Below, piece after piece: positions 1 through 7,100 of a stretch of 21,139 nt of DNA. Both the position numbers and the translations under genes were made by a program. Under the pieces are notes generated by a model. That model did no database searches and had not been told where the DNA came from. It worked only from the letters and a program-made list of their open reading frames with translations. The first letter of the stretch is position 1, and each line of letters begins with the position of its first letter. Location: positions 1 to 21,139 of the forward strand of contig JAPPQA010000018.1 in NCBI GenBank assembly GCA_028817255.1, written 5' to 3'. The DNA comes from Gammaproteobacteria bacterium (GTDB lineage Bacteria; Pseudomonadota; Gammaproteobacteria; Porifericomitales; Porifericomitaceae).

Positions 1-405
1 ACTGCTCTCTTGCCTGCGCCCAGTATAGCAGAGGCGGCAGCGCAATTCCCGTCTCATATGTGTCTGAACCTGCACAGCGACAAGATTCAGTTTCTGGACA
101 ACAACCCGGGTGCCAACCGGATTGACACCCTGGCCGAGTTTCAGGCGGCACTGGATTCAAGTATGGCTGCTGGCCATCTAACCTTGGCGTCACGGGGCTT
201 AGACGGCGCCTCCAAGGAATTCGTGAATGTGCAGTTGGGCCAGTCCGGGCAGGGGCAGGGACCGGCCTCCGGCCGGCACGAGTTGCAGGTTTATCTGAAT
301 GCGGCCATTGCCTCGACGCTTTACGACGCCGCCACGGGCCAGTTCAACGACGCGGAAGCATTCGTAGAGGCGCTGGGCGGCGCGGATGCCTTCTTGTTCG
401 GCTGA
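1..405 (+). CDS. Unrecognised protein, 3' part (5' end outside window)
   Basis: The frame is open from the first base of the window to a TGA at 403-405, so the gene probably begins upstream. In-window starts are a TTG at 10 and an ATG at 58, neither with a convincing ribosome binding site. The visible ~130 residues show no domain I recognise. The composition is soluble, rich in Ala, Gly, Gln and Asp, without membrane segments or cysteine clusters. The C-terminus reads as an acidic/alanine helix ending in GGADAFLFG. The stop codon directly abuts the ATG at 406 (TGA|ATG) in front of the first MORN-repeat gene, so the two could be co-translated. The link may be functional or accidental. It is a conserved hypothetical at best, and no function is assigned. 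Confidence 0.5.
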   Translation, partial: TALLPAPSIAEAAAQFPSHMCLNLHSDKIQFLDNNPGANRIDTLAEFQAALDSSMAAGHLTLASRGLDGASKEFVNVQLGQSGQGQGPASGRHELQVYLNAAIASTLYDAATGQFNDAEAFVEALGGADAFLFG

Positions 406-423
406 ATGCACACGGCAAACCGG

Positions 424-1239
424 ATGAACCCCCTCGCATTCGGCAATGCCCTGCTCTGCGTCCTGTGCCTGCTTGCGGTTGCGGCAGGCGCGGCCCGCGC
501 GCAACCGGCGGCGGATTGGGCAAGCCAGATTTGTCCCGCGGGAGCAACGGGGGACTGCTACGTCAGGCTGGACCATCCGGAAAATTGTTATTTCTGGTGG
601 CCTGGGCCCAGGCTCGAAACGAAAAGCGCGACGAGGAGCTGGAGCGGGGCGTGTGAAGACGGCCTGGCACAGGGCGAGGGAACCTTAACCTCGGATAGGC
701 AAGGCAGGTTGGCCAAAGTCATAGGCTCTGTAGAAAAAGGCAGGCCGCATGGCTCGTGGGTTGGGCTGTGGTCGAATGGAACGATTCGGGAAGGCCCCTA
801 TCGGGATGGCAAGAAACATGGCCCGTGGATTGAGCGGTTGCCGGGCGGGACTGTGGCGGAAGGCCCGTATCGGGATGGCAAGAAACACGGGCCGTGGGTT
901 TGGCGGCGGCCGGATGGGAATGTGGTGGGAGGCCCGTATCGGGGTGGCCGGAAACACGGGCCGTGGGTTGAGCAATTGCCTGATGGCACTGTGGTGGAAG
1001 GCCCGTATCGGGATGGCCAGAAACACGGCCTGTGGATTGAGAAGTTGCCGAGCGGGACTGTGGTGGAAGGCCCGTATCGGGATGGCCAGAAGCATGGTCT
1101 GTGGGTTGAGCGGAGTTCCAGTGGGGCTGTGAAGGAGGGGCCCTACCAGGAAGGCAAGAGGCACGGGCCGTGGGTTTGGCGGCTTTCGGATGGGACCGTG
1201 TATGAAACCAAGTATAGGAACGGGGAGCCAGTGCGGTAA
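424..1239 (+). CDS. Exported MORN-repeat protein, paralogue A
   Basis: About 271 residues. The N-terminus is a clear signal peptide: a hydrophobic core (LLCVLCLLAVAAGA) and a likely signal peptidase I site after ARA, before QPAADW. A cap of roughly 80 residues follows with four cysteines (in QIC, GDC, ENC, GAC), probably disulphide-bonded in the periplasm. It ends in one classical MORN-like motif (WSGACEDG...GEGTL). Then come seven tandem repeats of about 23 residues with core Y-R-D-G-K-x-H-G-P-W and a variable second half, matching the MORN_2 type seen in bacterial YwqK-like proteins. ATG 424 is chosen because it aligns with the starts of paralogues B and C; ATG 406 is in frame and abuts the preceding stop. 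No enzymatic residues are apparent. A binding, scaffold or envelope role is inference only. Confidence 0.8.
   Translation: MNPLAFGNALLCVLCLLAVAAGAARAQPAADWASQICPAGATGDCYVRLDHPENCYFWWPGPRLETKSATRSWSGACEDGLAQGEGTLTSDRQGRLAKVIGSVEKGRPHGSWVGLWSNGTIREGPYRDGKKHGPWIERLPGGTVAEGPYRDGKKHGPWVWRRPDGNVVGGPYRGGRKHGPWVEQLPDGTVVEGPYRDGQKHGLWIEKLPSGTVVEGPYRDGQKHGLWVERSSSGAVKEGPYQEGKRHGPWVWRLSDGTVYETKYRNGEPVR
465..554 (+). repeat. 90-bp block identical to 1404-1493
   Basis: This covers the end of the signal peptide and the start of the cysteine cap in gene A. I find it base-for-base identical to 1404-1493 in gene B, whereas the flanking codons on both sides differ. The matching segment in gene C has several substitutions. 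Confidence 0.85.
730..1215 (+). repeat. 69-bp coding tandem repeats, 7 MORN units (gene A)
   Basis: Seven in-frame units encode about 23 residues each (the first has 24). The KHGPW half is strongly conserved in DNA and protein, while the stretch between PW and the next GPY varies. The array runs to the codon for the last TKY before the C-terminal RNGEPVR. Confidence 0.85.
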
Positions 1240-1362
1240 GGCGGGAGTGAACGGCTACAGGCACAGCGGGCGCCAGGACCACTGGCGGCGGTTTTCAGGG
1301 GGCGCACCGGGAACCGCCTGGACAACATAACGGCGTAGCCAAACATGAGGCAAGAACGCGCC

Positions 1363-2457
1363 ATGAAATTCCTTTGGCTCGGCAATGCCCTGGCCTGCGT
1401 CCCGTGCCTGCTTGCGGTTGCGGCAGGCGCGGCCCGCGCGCAACCGGCGGCGGATTGGGCAAGCCAGATTTGTCCCGCGGGAGCAACGGGGGATTGCTAC
1501 GTCAAGCTGGACCATCCGGCAGGCTGTTATTTCTGGTCGGCCGGGTTGCCGCGCAAAGAGAAAGAACCGGCGCGGGCCTGGAGCGGGGCGTGCGAAGACG
1601 AGCTGGCGCAGGGCGAGGGGACGTTGGCCTTGGGGGGGCAACATGAGCTGGCCCTGGGCATAGGCGCTATGGAAAAAGGCAAGCGACGGGGCGCGTGGGT
1701 AGTGCGGAGTAAGGACGGGAGCGTGCAGGAAGTCCATTATCGGGACGGCAAGAGGCACGGCCCATGGATCAAGCGGCAGGCGAACGGGGGCGTGGAGAGA
1801 GGCGACTATAGCGACGGCAAGAAGCATGGCTTTTGGGTTGAGCGGGGGCCGGAGGGGACAGTAGAGAAAGGCCCTTATCAGGACGGCCAGAGACATGGCC
1901 GGTGGACTGAATGGCGGTCGAATGGGTTTGCCAGTAAGTCCGGCGCCTATCAAGACGGCAAGAAGCACGGCACATGGGTTGTGCGGTGGCCGACGAGAAT
2001 TGTGGAGAAAGGCCCCTACTATGACGACAAAAAATACGGTTGGTGGATTACGCGGTTGCGGAGCACAATTGTGATGGAAGGCCCTTATTGGGAAGACGTA
2101 CGGCATGGCTCGTGGTTTGCGCGGTGGCGGGATGGGGCTATGCACAATCTCAACTATCGGAACGGCAAGAAGCACGGCCCTTGGGTTGAACTGTCGCCGT
2201 ACGGGTTTGAGGTGGCAGGGCCTTATCGGGATGGGAAAAAACACGGCTCGTGGGTTGAACGGGGGTGGGGGCTTATGATGGAAGGCGCCTATCGCGAGGG
2301 CAAAAGACATGGCCCATGGATTGAGCGGTGGCCGGGTGGGAGTGTAGAGGAGGGCCCTTACCGGGACGGCAAAAGACATGGCCTATGGGCGGTGCGGTTG
2401 CCGGATGGGACAGTGCATGAATCCAAGTATCGGGACGGGGCGCCAGTCAAGCGATGA
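1363..2457 (+). CDS. Exported MORN-repeat protein, paralogue B
   Basis: About 364 residues. The signal peptide starts MKFLWLGNALAC and is probably cleaved after ARA. The same four-cysteine cap and WSGACEDE...GEGTL motif as in gene A follow, then eleven MORN-type repeats. ATG 1363 is preferred over the in-frame ATG 1345 because the MKFL block is shared with paralogue C; neither has a strong Shine-Dalgarno. Several middle repeats are degenerate, for example YDDKKYGWW and WEDVRHGSW, and one unit is a residue shorter and another a residue longer. The N-terminal 90 bp are identical to gene A while the body is nearer to gene C, indicating gene conversion or recent duplication. Its stop overlaps an ATG of the next paralogue (ATGA at 2454). 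The function is unknown; it is probably periplasmic or surface-associated. Confidence 0.8.
   Translation: MKFLWLGNALACVPCLLAVAAGAARAQPAADWASQICPAGATGDCYVKLDHPAGCYFWSAGLPRKEKEPARAWSGACEDELAQGEGTLALGGQHELALGIGAMEKGKRRGAWVVRSKDGSVQEVHYRDGKRHGPWIKRQANGGVERGDYSDGKKHGFWVERGPEGTVEKGPYQDGQRHGRWTEWRSNGFASKSGAYQDGKKHGTWVVRWPTRIVEKGPYYDDKKYGWWITRLRSTIVMEGPYWEDVRHGSWFARWRDGAMHNLNYRNGKKHGPWVELSPYGFEVAGPYRDGKKHGSWVERGWGLMMEGAYREGKRHGPWIERWPGGSVEEGPYRDGKRHGLWAVRLPDGTVHESKYRDGAPVKR
1669..2430 (+). repeat. 69-bp coding tandem repeats, 11 MORN units (gene B)
   Basis: Eleven consecutive units encode 22-24 residues each. The first three and last two closely match the equivalent units of gene C, while the central units are divergent. 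This pattern fits unit gain and loss by unequal recombination within the array. Confidence 0.85.
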
Positions 2458-2498
2458 TGGAAGCGCACCGTTTCGGACGCAATGCTCGCCGGGGCCGC

Positions 2499-3638
2499 AT
2501 GAAATTCCTTCGGTTCGGCAATGCCCTGGGCTGCGTCCTGTGCCTGTTTGCGGTTGCGGCAGGCGCGGCCCGCGCGCAACCGGCGGCGGATTGGGCAAGC
2601 CGGATTTGTTCCGCGGGAGCAACGGGAGATTGCTACGTCAGGCTGGATCATCCGGCAGGCTGTTATTTCTGGTCGGCTGGGTTGCCGCGCAAAGAGAAAG
2701 AACCGGCGCGGGCCTGGAGCGGGGCGTGTGAAGACGAGCTGGCGCAGGGCGAGGGGACATTGGCCTTGGGGGGGCAACATGAGCTGACCCTGGGCATAGG
2801 CGCCATGGAAAAAGGCAAGCGGCAGGGCGCGTGGGTGGTGCGGAGTAAGGATGGGAGCGTACAGGAAGTCCATTATCGGGCCGGCAAGAAGCACGGCCCA
2901 TGGATCAAGCGGCAGGCAAACTGGGGCGTGGAGAAAGGCGACTATAGCGACGGCAAGAAGCATGGCTTTTGGGTTGAGCAGGGGCCGGAGGGGACAGTAG
3001 AAGAAGGCCCTTATCAGGACGGCAAGAGACATGGCCCGTGGATTGAGCGTCAGTCCAGCGGACTGGTGAAGGAAGGCGCCTATCGCGACGGCAAGAAACA
3101 TGGTTCGTGGGTTGCGCGGTGGCCGAGTAGGCGTGACGACGAACTTGATGATATGGCTCTGATGTCCCTACAGGGACTAGTTGACTTTATGGGTATGGGG
3201 CGAAATGCTAGTAGGGATTTCATAAGGGCGCATACGCATATTGGCATTAAGATGGAGGGCCCTTACCGGGACGGCAAAAGACATGGCCGGTGGGTTAAGC
3301 GTTTGCCGAATGGACATGTGGAGGAAGAAGGCCCCTACCGGGACGATAAAAGACACGGCCCGTGGATTGAGCAGGGGCCAGGCGGGCTTACGATGAAGGG
3401 CCCCTATCGGGACGGCAAAAGACACGGCCCGTGGATTGAGCAGGGGCCAGGCGGGCTTATGATGAAGGGCCCCTACCGGGACGGCAAAAGACACGGCCCG
3501 TGGGTTGAGCGGTGGCCGGGCGGCAGTGTGGAGGAAGGCGCCTACCAGGATGGCAAGAGACAGGGCCCATGGGCGGTGCGGTTGCCGGGCGGGACTGTGC
3601 ATGAAGTCAATTATCGGGACGGGGAGCCAGCGAGGTAG
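2499..3638 (+). CDS. Exported MORN-repeat protein, paralogue C
   Basis: About 379 residues from ATG 2499, which aligns with the MKFL start of paralogue B. An alternative ATG at 2454 overlaps the stop of gene B (ATGA) and would add 15 residues before the signal peptide. The signal peptide is cleaved probably after ARA. The four-cysteine cap is near-identical to that of gene B, then ten MORN-type units follow. Unit 5 carries a 38-residue in-frame insertion (3132-3245) with no repeat character, rich in Met and Asp. Units 7 and 8 are almost identical 69-bp copies. The C-terminus (VNYRDGEPAR) is shared in form with A and B. This is the last gene of the array; about 200 bp separate it from ftsK. 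The function is unknown. Confidence 0.8.
   Translation: MKFLRFGNALGCVLCLFAVAAGAARAQPAADWASRICSAGATGDCYVRLDHPAGCYFWSAGLPRKEKEPARAWSGACEDELAQGEGTLALGGQHELTLGIGAMEKGKRQGAWVVRSKDGSVQEVHYRAGKKHGPWIKRQANWGVEKGDYSDGKKHGFWVEQGPEGTVEEGPYQDGKRHGPWIERQSSGLVKEGAYRDGKKHGSWVARWPSRRDDELDDMALMSLQGLVDFMGMGRNASRDFIRAHTHIGIKMEGPYRDGKRHGRWVKRLPNGHVEEEGPYRDDKRHGPWIEQGPGGLTMKGPYRDGKRHGPWIEQGPGGLMMKGPYRDGKRHGPWVERWPGGSVEEGAYQDGKRQGPWAVRLPGGTVHEVNYRDGEPAR
2805..3614 (+). repeat. 69-bp coding tandem repeats, 10 MORN units, one interrupted (gene C)
   Basis: Ten units of about 23 residues. Unit 5 is split by 114 bp of unrelated in-frame sequence at 3132-3245. Units 7 (3339-3407) and 8 (3408-3476) differ at only 4 of 69 bases by my count, so they look like a very recent duplication. 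Confidence 0.85.
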
Positions 3639-3846
3639 GGGGAGAGGAAACAAGGTGCGTCCCTCGAACGCCGCCTGCCGCTCCTGGCAAATCTGGCGCC
3701 TTCAAGCAGACCCGGACGAACGCGACCGGCCTGAAGCGCCCCGCCGAGACCCATATATGCCCTTGTAGGCGCGGAAGGAATCTTCTATCTTATCGCTACA
3801 CTCCTTTTGCCTTGCGCGCGTCTCTGCGTCCGCGCGGGGGTGCCGA
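3639..3846. other. Intergenic region upstream of ftsK
   Basis: 208 bp with no supported gene. It separates the MORN array from the ftsK operon and holds one candidate sigma-70-like promoter (3763-3791). No clear terminator hairpin was found for the MORN genes. Confidence 0.5.
3763..3791 (+). promoter_or_regulatory. Candidate promoter for ftsK operon
   Basis: TTGTAG (3763-3768), a 17-bp spacer and TATCTT (3786-3791) lie 55 bp ahead of the ftsK ATG. The spacing is ideal, but the hexamers match the consensus only partly. Confidence 0.3.
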
Positions 3847-6414
3847 ATGAGCGAGCAGGCGACAGAGAAACCGACCCTCATGACGACGGCAGAGGACCGC
3901 TGGCCGCAACTCCTGCGCGAATTGTGGATGTGGGCGGTCTGGATCGCGGCCCTGTTTCTGCTGATCTCGTTGCTCAGCTTCCATCCTGCCGATCCGGGCT
4001 GGTCTCATGTGGGCGCCGGCCAGCCGTTGCACAATGTCGCCGGGCGGGCGGGGGCCTGGCTGGCCGATATGTCGCTCTACCTGCTGGGTTATCCCGGTTA
4101 CCTGCTGCCTATCGTCTTGTTTGGGGTGGGGGTCTGGCTGGCCAGACACCGCTTTCCCCCGGCGCCCTGGAGCCTGGGCATGCGCCTGTTGGGATTGCTG
4201 TTTGCGTTCGCGGGCGCCTGTACGCTGGGAGAACTTTATTTCCTGAAGGGCGCGCAGTTGCCTGGGCATGTCGCAGGCGGCGGCGGCCTCCTCGGCGAGG
4301 GCCTGCAAGCCGTGTTGTCGAAACCTTTCGGCACGCTGGGCCTGACCCTGTTGCTGCTGGGGCTGCTGGGGGTGGGAATCAGCCTGTTCAGCGGCCTGTC
4401 CTGGTTGCGTCTGTCCGAAACCGTGGGCGTACTGACCTTGCGCCTGTGCGACACGGTGGGAGCATGGGCCTGGTACCTGGGAGAGAAGGCGGCGCGAGCG
4501 GCCGCTCCCCGGGCGGCCCGGCTGCGCGCCAGGCTGCGCGCGAAATTGGCTGCGCCTGAGGCTGCGTTGCCGCCGGAGGACGGGGCCGGGCCGTCGTCAG
4601 AACTCACGCGGCCGCCGGGAGACGAGACCGTGCCGCTGTCCAGAGACGCGGCGCCGCCGGGAGACGACACCACGCTGCTGCCCAGGGACACGGCGCCGCC
4701 GGGAGACGAGGCCGCGCCGCCGTACAGGGACACGGCGCCGCCGGGAGACGAGCTCGCGCCATCGCCGGAGAGCGCGCGGCCGCCAGCGGATGAGAACGTG
4801 CCGCCGCCCGAGGTTGCCGCGCCCCCTGAGCACGCGGACGCGCCGCCGCCGGGGGCCGGACTGCCGTCGGCAGGCGCGACCGCGCCGCCGCCGACCGCCC
4901 CGGCGCCGGCCGCGGCAAAGGCAGCGGCGACGCCAGCGCCGCCCGCGCTGCCCGGGCTGGAATTGTTGGAGGCGCCCGCGCTCTCGGCAGCGCATTCCTC
5001 ACAGCAGGACCTGGAGTCCTTCTCCAGGCGCATCGAAGAACGATTGCGCGAATTCGGGGTGCAGGCGGAGGTGGTGGCGGTGCGGCCCGGGCCGGTGATC
5101 ACCCGCTTCGAATTGCAGCCGGCGCCGGGGATCAAGGGCAGCCGCATCAGCGGTCTGGCGCGCGACCTTGCCCGGTCGCTCTCCGTGGTCAGCGTACGCG
5201 TGGTCGAGGTGATCCCCGGCAAGTCGGTGCTGGGCCTTGAGTTGCCCAACGAACAGCGGGAGACGGTGCGCTTGCGCGAGATCCTGGACTCCGAAGAGTG
5301 CCGGTACGGCGACAGCCGGCTGCCCCTGGCCCTGGGCAAGGATATAGGCGGCCGGCCAATGATGGCCGCCCTGGAACGCATGCCGCACCTGCTGGTGGCC
5401 GGCACGACCGGTTCGGGCAAGTCCGTGGCCTTGAACGCCATGATCCTGAGCCTCTTGTACAGTGCCGGGCCGCGGGAACTGCGGCTGATCCTGATCGATC
5501 CCAAGATGCTGGAACTATCCGTTTACCAGGGCGTCCCGCACCTGCTTGCCCCGGTGGTAACGGATATGAAACAGGCGGGCAACGCCCTGCGCTGGTGCGT
5601 GGCGGAGATGGAGCGCCGCTACCGCCTGCTGGCGGCCATGGGGGTGCGCGGCATCGCTGGATATAACCAGCGCCTGGAGCAAGCGGCAGAGCAGGGCAAG
5701 ACGCTGCGCGACCCCATGTGGCAGGGGGAGGGGGAGGCGCCGGCGGCGGAGCAACTGCCTTATATCGTGGTGGTGATTGACGAGCTTGCCGATATGATGA
5801 TGATCACCGGCAGAAAGGTGGAGGAGTGGATCGCCCGCCTGGCGCAGAAGGCGCGCGCCGCCGGCATTCACCTGATCCTGGCCACGCAACGCCCGTCGGT
5901 GGACGTGATTACCGGACTCATCAAGGCGAATATCCCGGCGCGCATCGCCTTTCAGGTCTCTTCCCGCATTGATTCCCGCACCATATTGGACCAATCCGGC
6001 GCCGACAACCTCCTGGGGCACGGCGATATGCTGTTCCTGCTGCCGGGCGAATCGCTGCCGAGACGGGTGCACGGCGCCTTTGTAAGCGACCAGGAGGTAC
6101 ACCGGGTGGCGGATTTTCTGCGCGCCGCCGGCGCCCCGGAGTACCGCGGGGAAGTGCTGACGATGCCGGAAGAGAGGGAGACCGGGGAGGCGGAGGCGGA
6201 GGACCCCGACGAGGAGGATTCGCTGTACGAGGATGCCGTAGCGGTAGTGTTGGAAAGCCGCCGCGCCTCGATCTCTTATGTACAGCGGCGGCTGAAGATC
6301 GGTTACAACCGGGCGGCCCGGCTGGTGGAAAAGATGGAGCAACGCGGCATAGTGGGCTCGCAAGAGCCGGGGGGCAACCGCGAGGTCCTGGCTGCCGCGC
6401 CCGAGGAGTCGTGA
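3847..6414 (+). CDS. ftsK: DNA translocase FtsK
   Basis: 855 residues, much shorter than E. coli FtsK (about 1,330) but usual for many gammaproteobacteria. It pumps DNA at the division septum, activates XerCD recombination at dif and links segregation to cytokinesis. Four membrane segments lie near residues 27-45, 75-99, 112-131 and 160-184. A Pro/Ala/Glu-rich linker spans about 240-370 and contains five 14-residue repeats. The motor follows, with Walker A GTTGSGKS (519-526), Walker B IVVVIDELAD (640-649) and the conserved ATQRPSVDVITG segment. A C-terminal winged-helix gamma domain (about 793-850), which reads KOPS sequences, is present. ATG 3847 begins an N-terminus (MSEQATEKP) directly before the first membrane segment. 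The stop overlaps the lolA GTG (GTGA), so the two are translationally coupled. Confidence 0.97.
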   Translation: MSEQATEKPTLMTTAEDRWPQLLRELWMWAVWIAALFLLISLLSFHPADPGWSHVGAGQPLHNVAGRAGAWLADMSLYLLGYPGYLLPIVLFGVGVWLARHRFPPAPWSLGMRLLGLLFAFAGACTLGELYFLKGAQLPGHVAGGGGLLGEGLQAVLSKPFGTLGLTLLLLGLLGVGISLFSGLSWLRLSETVGVLTLRLCDTVGAWAWYLGEKAARAAAPRAARLRARLRAKLAAPEAALPPEDGAGPSSELTRPPGDETVPLSRDAAPPGDDTTLLPRDTAPPGDEAAPPYRDTAPPGDELAPSPESARPPADENVPPPEVAAPPEHADAPPPGAGLPSAGATAPPPTAPAPAAAKAAATPAPPALPGLELLEAPALSAAHSSQQDLESFSRRIEERLREFGVQAEVVAVRPGPVITRFELQPAPGIKGSRISGLARDLARSLSVVSVRVVEVIPGKSVLGLELPNEQRETVRLREILDSEECRYGDSRLPLALGKDIGGRPMMAALERMPHLLVAGTTGSGKSVALNAMILSLLYSAGPRELRLILIDPKMLELSVYQGVPHLLAPVVTDMKQAGNALRWCVAEMERRYRLLAAMGVRGIAGYNQRLEQAAEQGKTLRDPMWQGEGEAPAAEQLPYIVVVIDELADMMMITGRKVEEWIARLAQKARAAGIHLILATQRPSVDVITGLIKANIPARIAFQVSSRIDSRTILDQSGADNLLGHGDMLFLLPGESLPRRVHGAFVSDQEVHRVADFLRAAGAPEYRGEVLTMPEERETGEAEAEDPDEEDSLYEDAVAVVLESRRASISYVQRRLKIGYNRAARLVEKMEQRGIVGSQEPGGNREVLAAAPEES
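4612..4821 (+). repeat. Five 42-bp coding repeats in the FtsK linker
   Basis: Five consecutive 14-residue units start with PPGDE or a variant and end in RDTA or similar (residues 256-325). They lie wholly within the disordered linker between the membrane and motor domains, where length and sequence are known to vary between species. Confidence 0.8.
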
Positions 6415-7100
6415 GGTGTCTGCTGCAATTTCTGGCGCAATCCCTGGCGGGGCGCGGACTGCCTGTTTGTTGCCTGGCCGGCTGTCTGATCGGCGGGCCG
6501 CAAGCCCTGGCCGCCGCCGGGGGCGATACGGCGCCATTGCGCGACTGGCTGCGCGGCCTGACCGTCATGCAGGCGGATTTCCGCCAGGTAGTGACGGACG
6601 AATCCGGCAAGGTGCTGGAGCGCACGGAAGGCAGGATGGCCTTGCATCGCCCCGGCCGCTTCCGCTGGGAGTCTTTGCGCCCCTACCCGCAGTTGCTGGT
6701 AGTGGACGGAAAACAGGTCTGGCATTACGACCCGGAGCTGGAGCAGGTGATCGTCCGGGACGCGGGGAGTACGTTGCGCCATACGCCGGCGGCCTTGTTG
6801 CTGGGGGAAGAGCGACCGGAGCGCTTGTTTGCGATTCGCGCCCTGGGCGAAGAGACCGGCTTGCGGCGCTGGGAACTGCGGCCGCGAGAAGGGGAGGAGA
6901 CGACCGGCCTGCACCTGCTGCGCGTCGCCCTGGAGCGGCAGAACTTGGCCTGGATGGAATGGACCGACGCCCTCGGGAACAAGACGCGCTTCGAATTCTT
7001 GCGCCAGCGCCGGCGCTTGCCGCCGCAGGCGGAGCGGGAACTGTTTTCTTTCGTGCCGCCGCCCGGGGTGGACGTGATCCAGGAACAGGAGAGCCGATGA
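6411..7100 (+). CDS. lolA: Outer-membrane lipoprotein carrier LolA
   Basis: 229 residues. LolA is the periplasmic chaperone that takes mature lipoproteins from the LolCDE transporter to LolB at the outer membrane. A signal peptide covers about residues 1-35, with hydrophobic stretches around PVCCLAGCLIGG and a likely cut near ALAA. The mature part shows typical LolA landmarks: MQADFRQVVTDESGKVLE, GRFRWE and PYPQLLVVDGKQVWHYDPEL. Start GTG 6411 overlaps the ftsK stop as GTGA; no better in-frame start exists before the signal peptide. The stop overlaps the rarA ATG (ATGA). The position between ftsK and rarA is the standard gammaproteobacterial arrangement and supports the call. Confidence 0.94.
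   Translation: MRCLLQFLAQSLAGRGLPVCCLAGCLIGGPQALAAAGGDTAPLRDWLRGLTVMQADFRQVVTDESGKVLERTEGRMALHRPGRFRWESLRPYPQLLVVDGKQVWHYDPELEQVIVRDAGSTLRHTPAALLLGEERPERLFAIRALGEETGLRRWELRPREGEETTGLHLLRVALERQNLAWMEWTDALGNKTRFEFLRQRRRLPPQAERELFSFVPPPGVDVIQEQESR

Noticed and set aside
1255..2379. Long minus-strand open frame (374 codons) opposite MORN gene B, and similar frames opposite genes A and C
   Set aside because: They mirror the 69-bp repeat on the other strand and give Pro/Arg/His-rich periodic sequence with no start signal. They are shadows of the real repeat genes.
730..3614. CRISPR-like regular repeats
   Set aside because: The 69-bp periodicity is in frame, without unique spacers between identical repeats, and encodes MORN units. 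No cas genes are present.
4236..5504. 422-codon minus-strand open frame opposite ftsK
   Set aside because: High-GC shadow frame with Ser/Gly/Ala-rich low-complexity sequence; ftsK on the plus strand is unambiguous.
6416..7096. Upstream extension of the rarA frame through lolA
   Set aside because: Overlaps lolA completely and lacks family similarity; the ATG at 7097 gives the correct RarA N-terminus.
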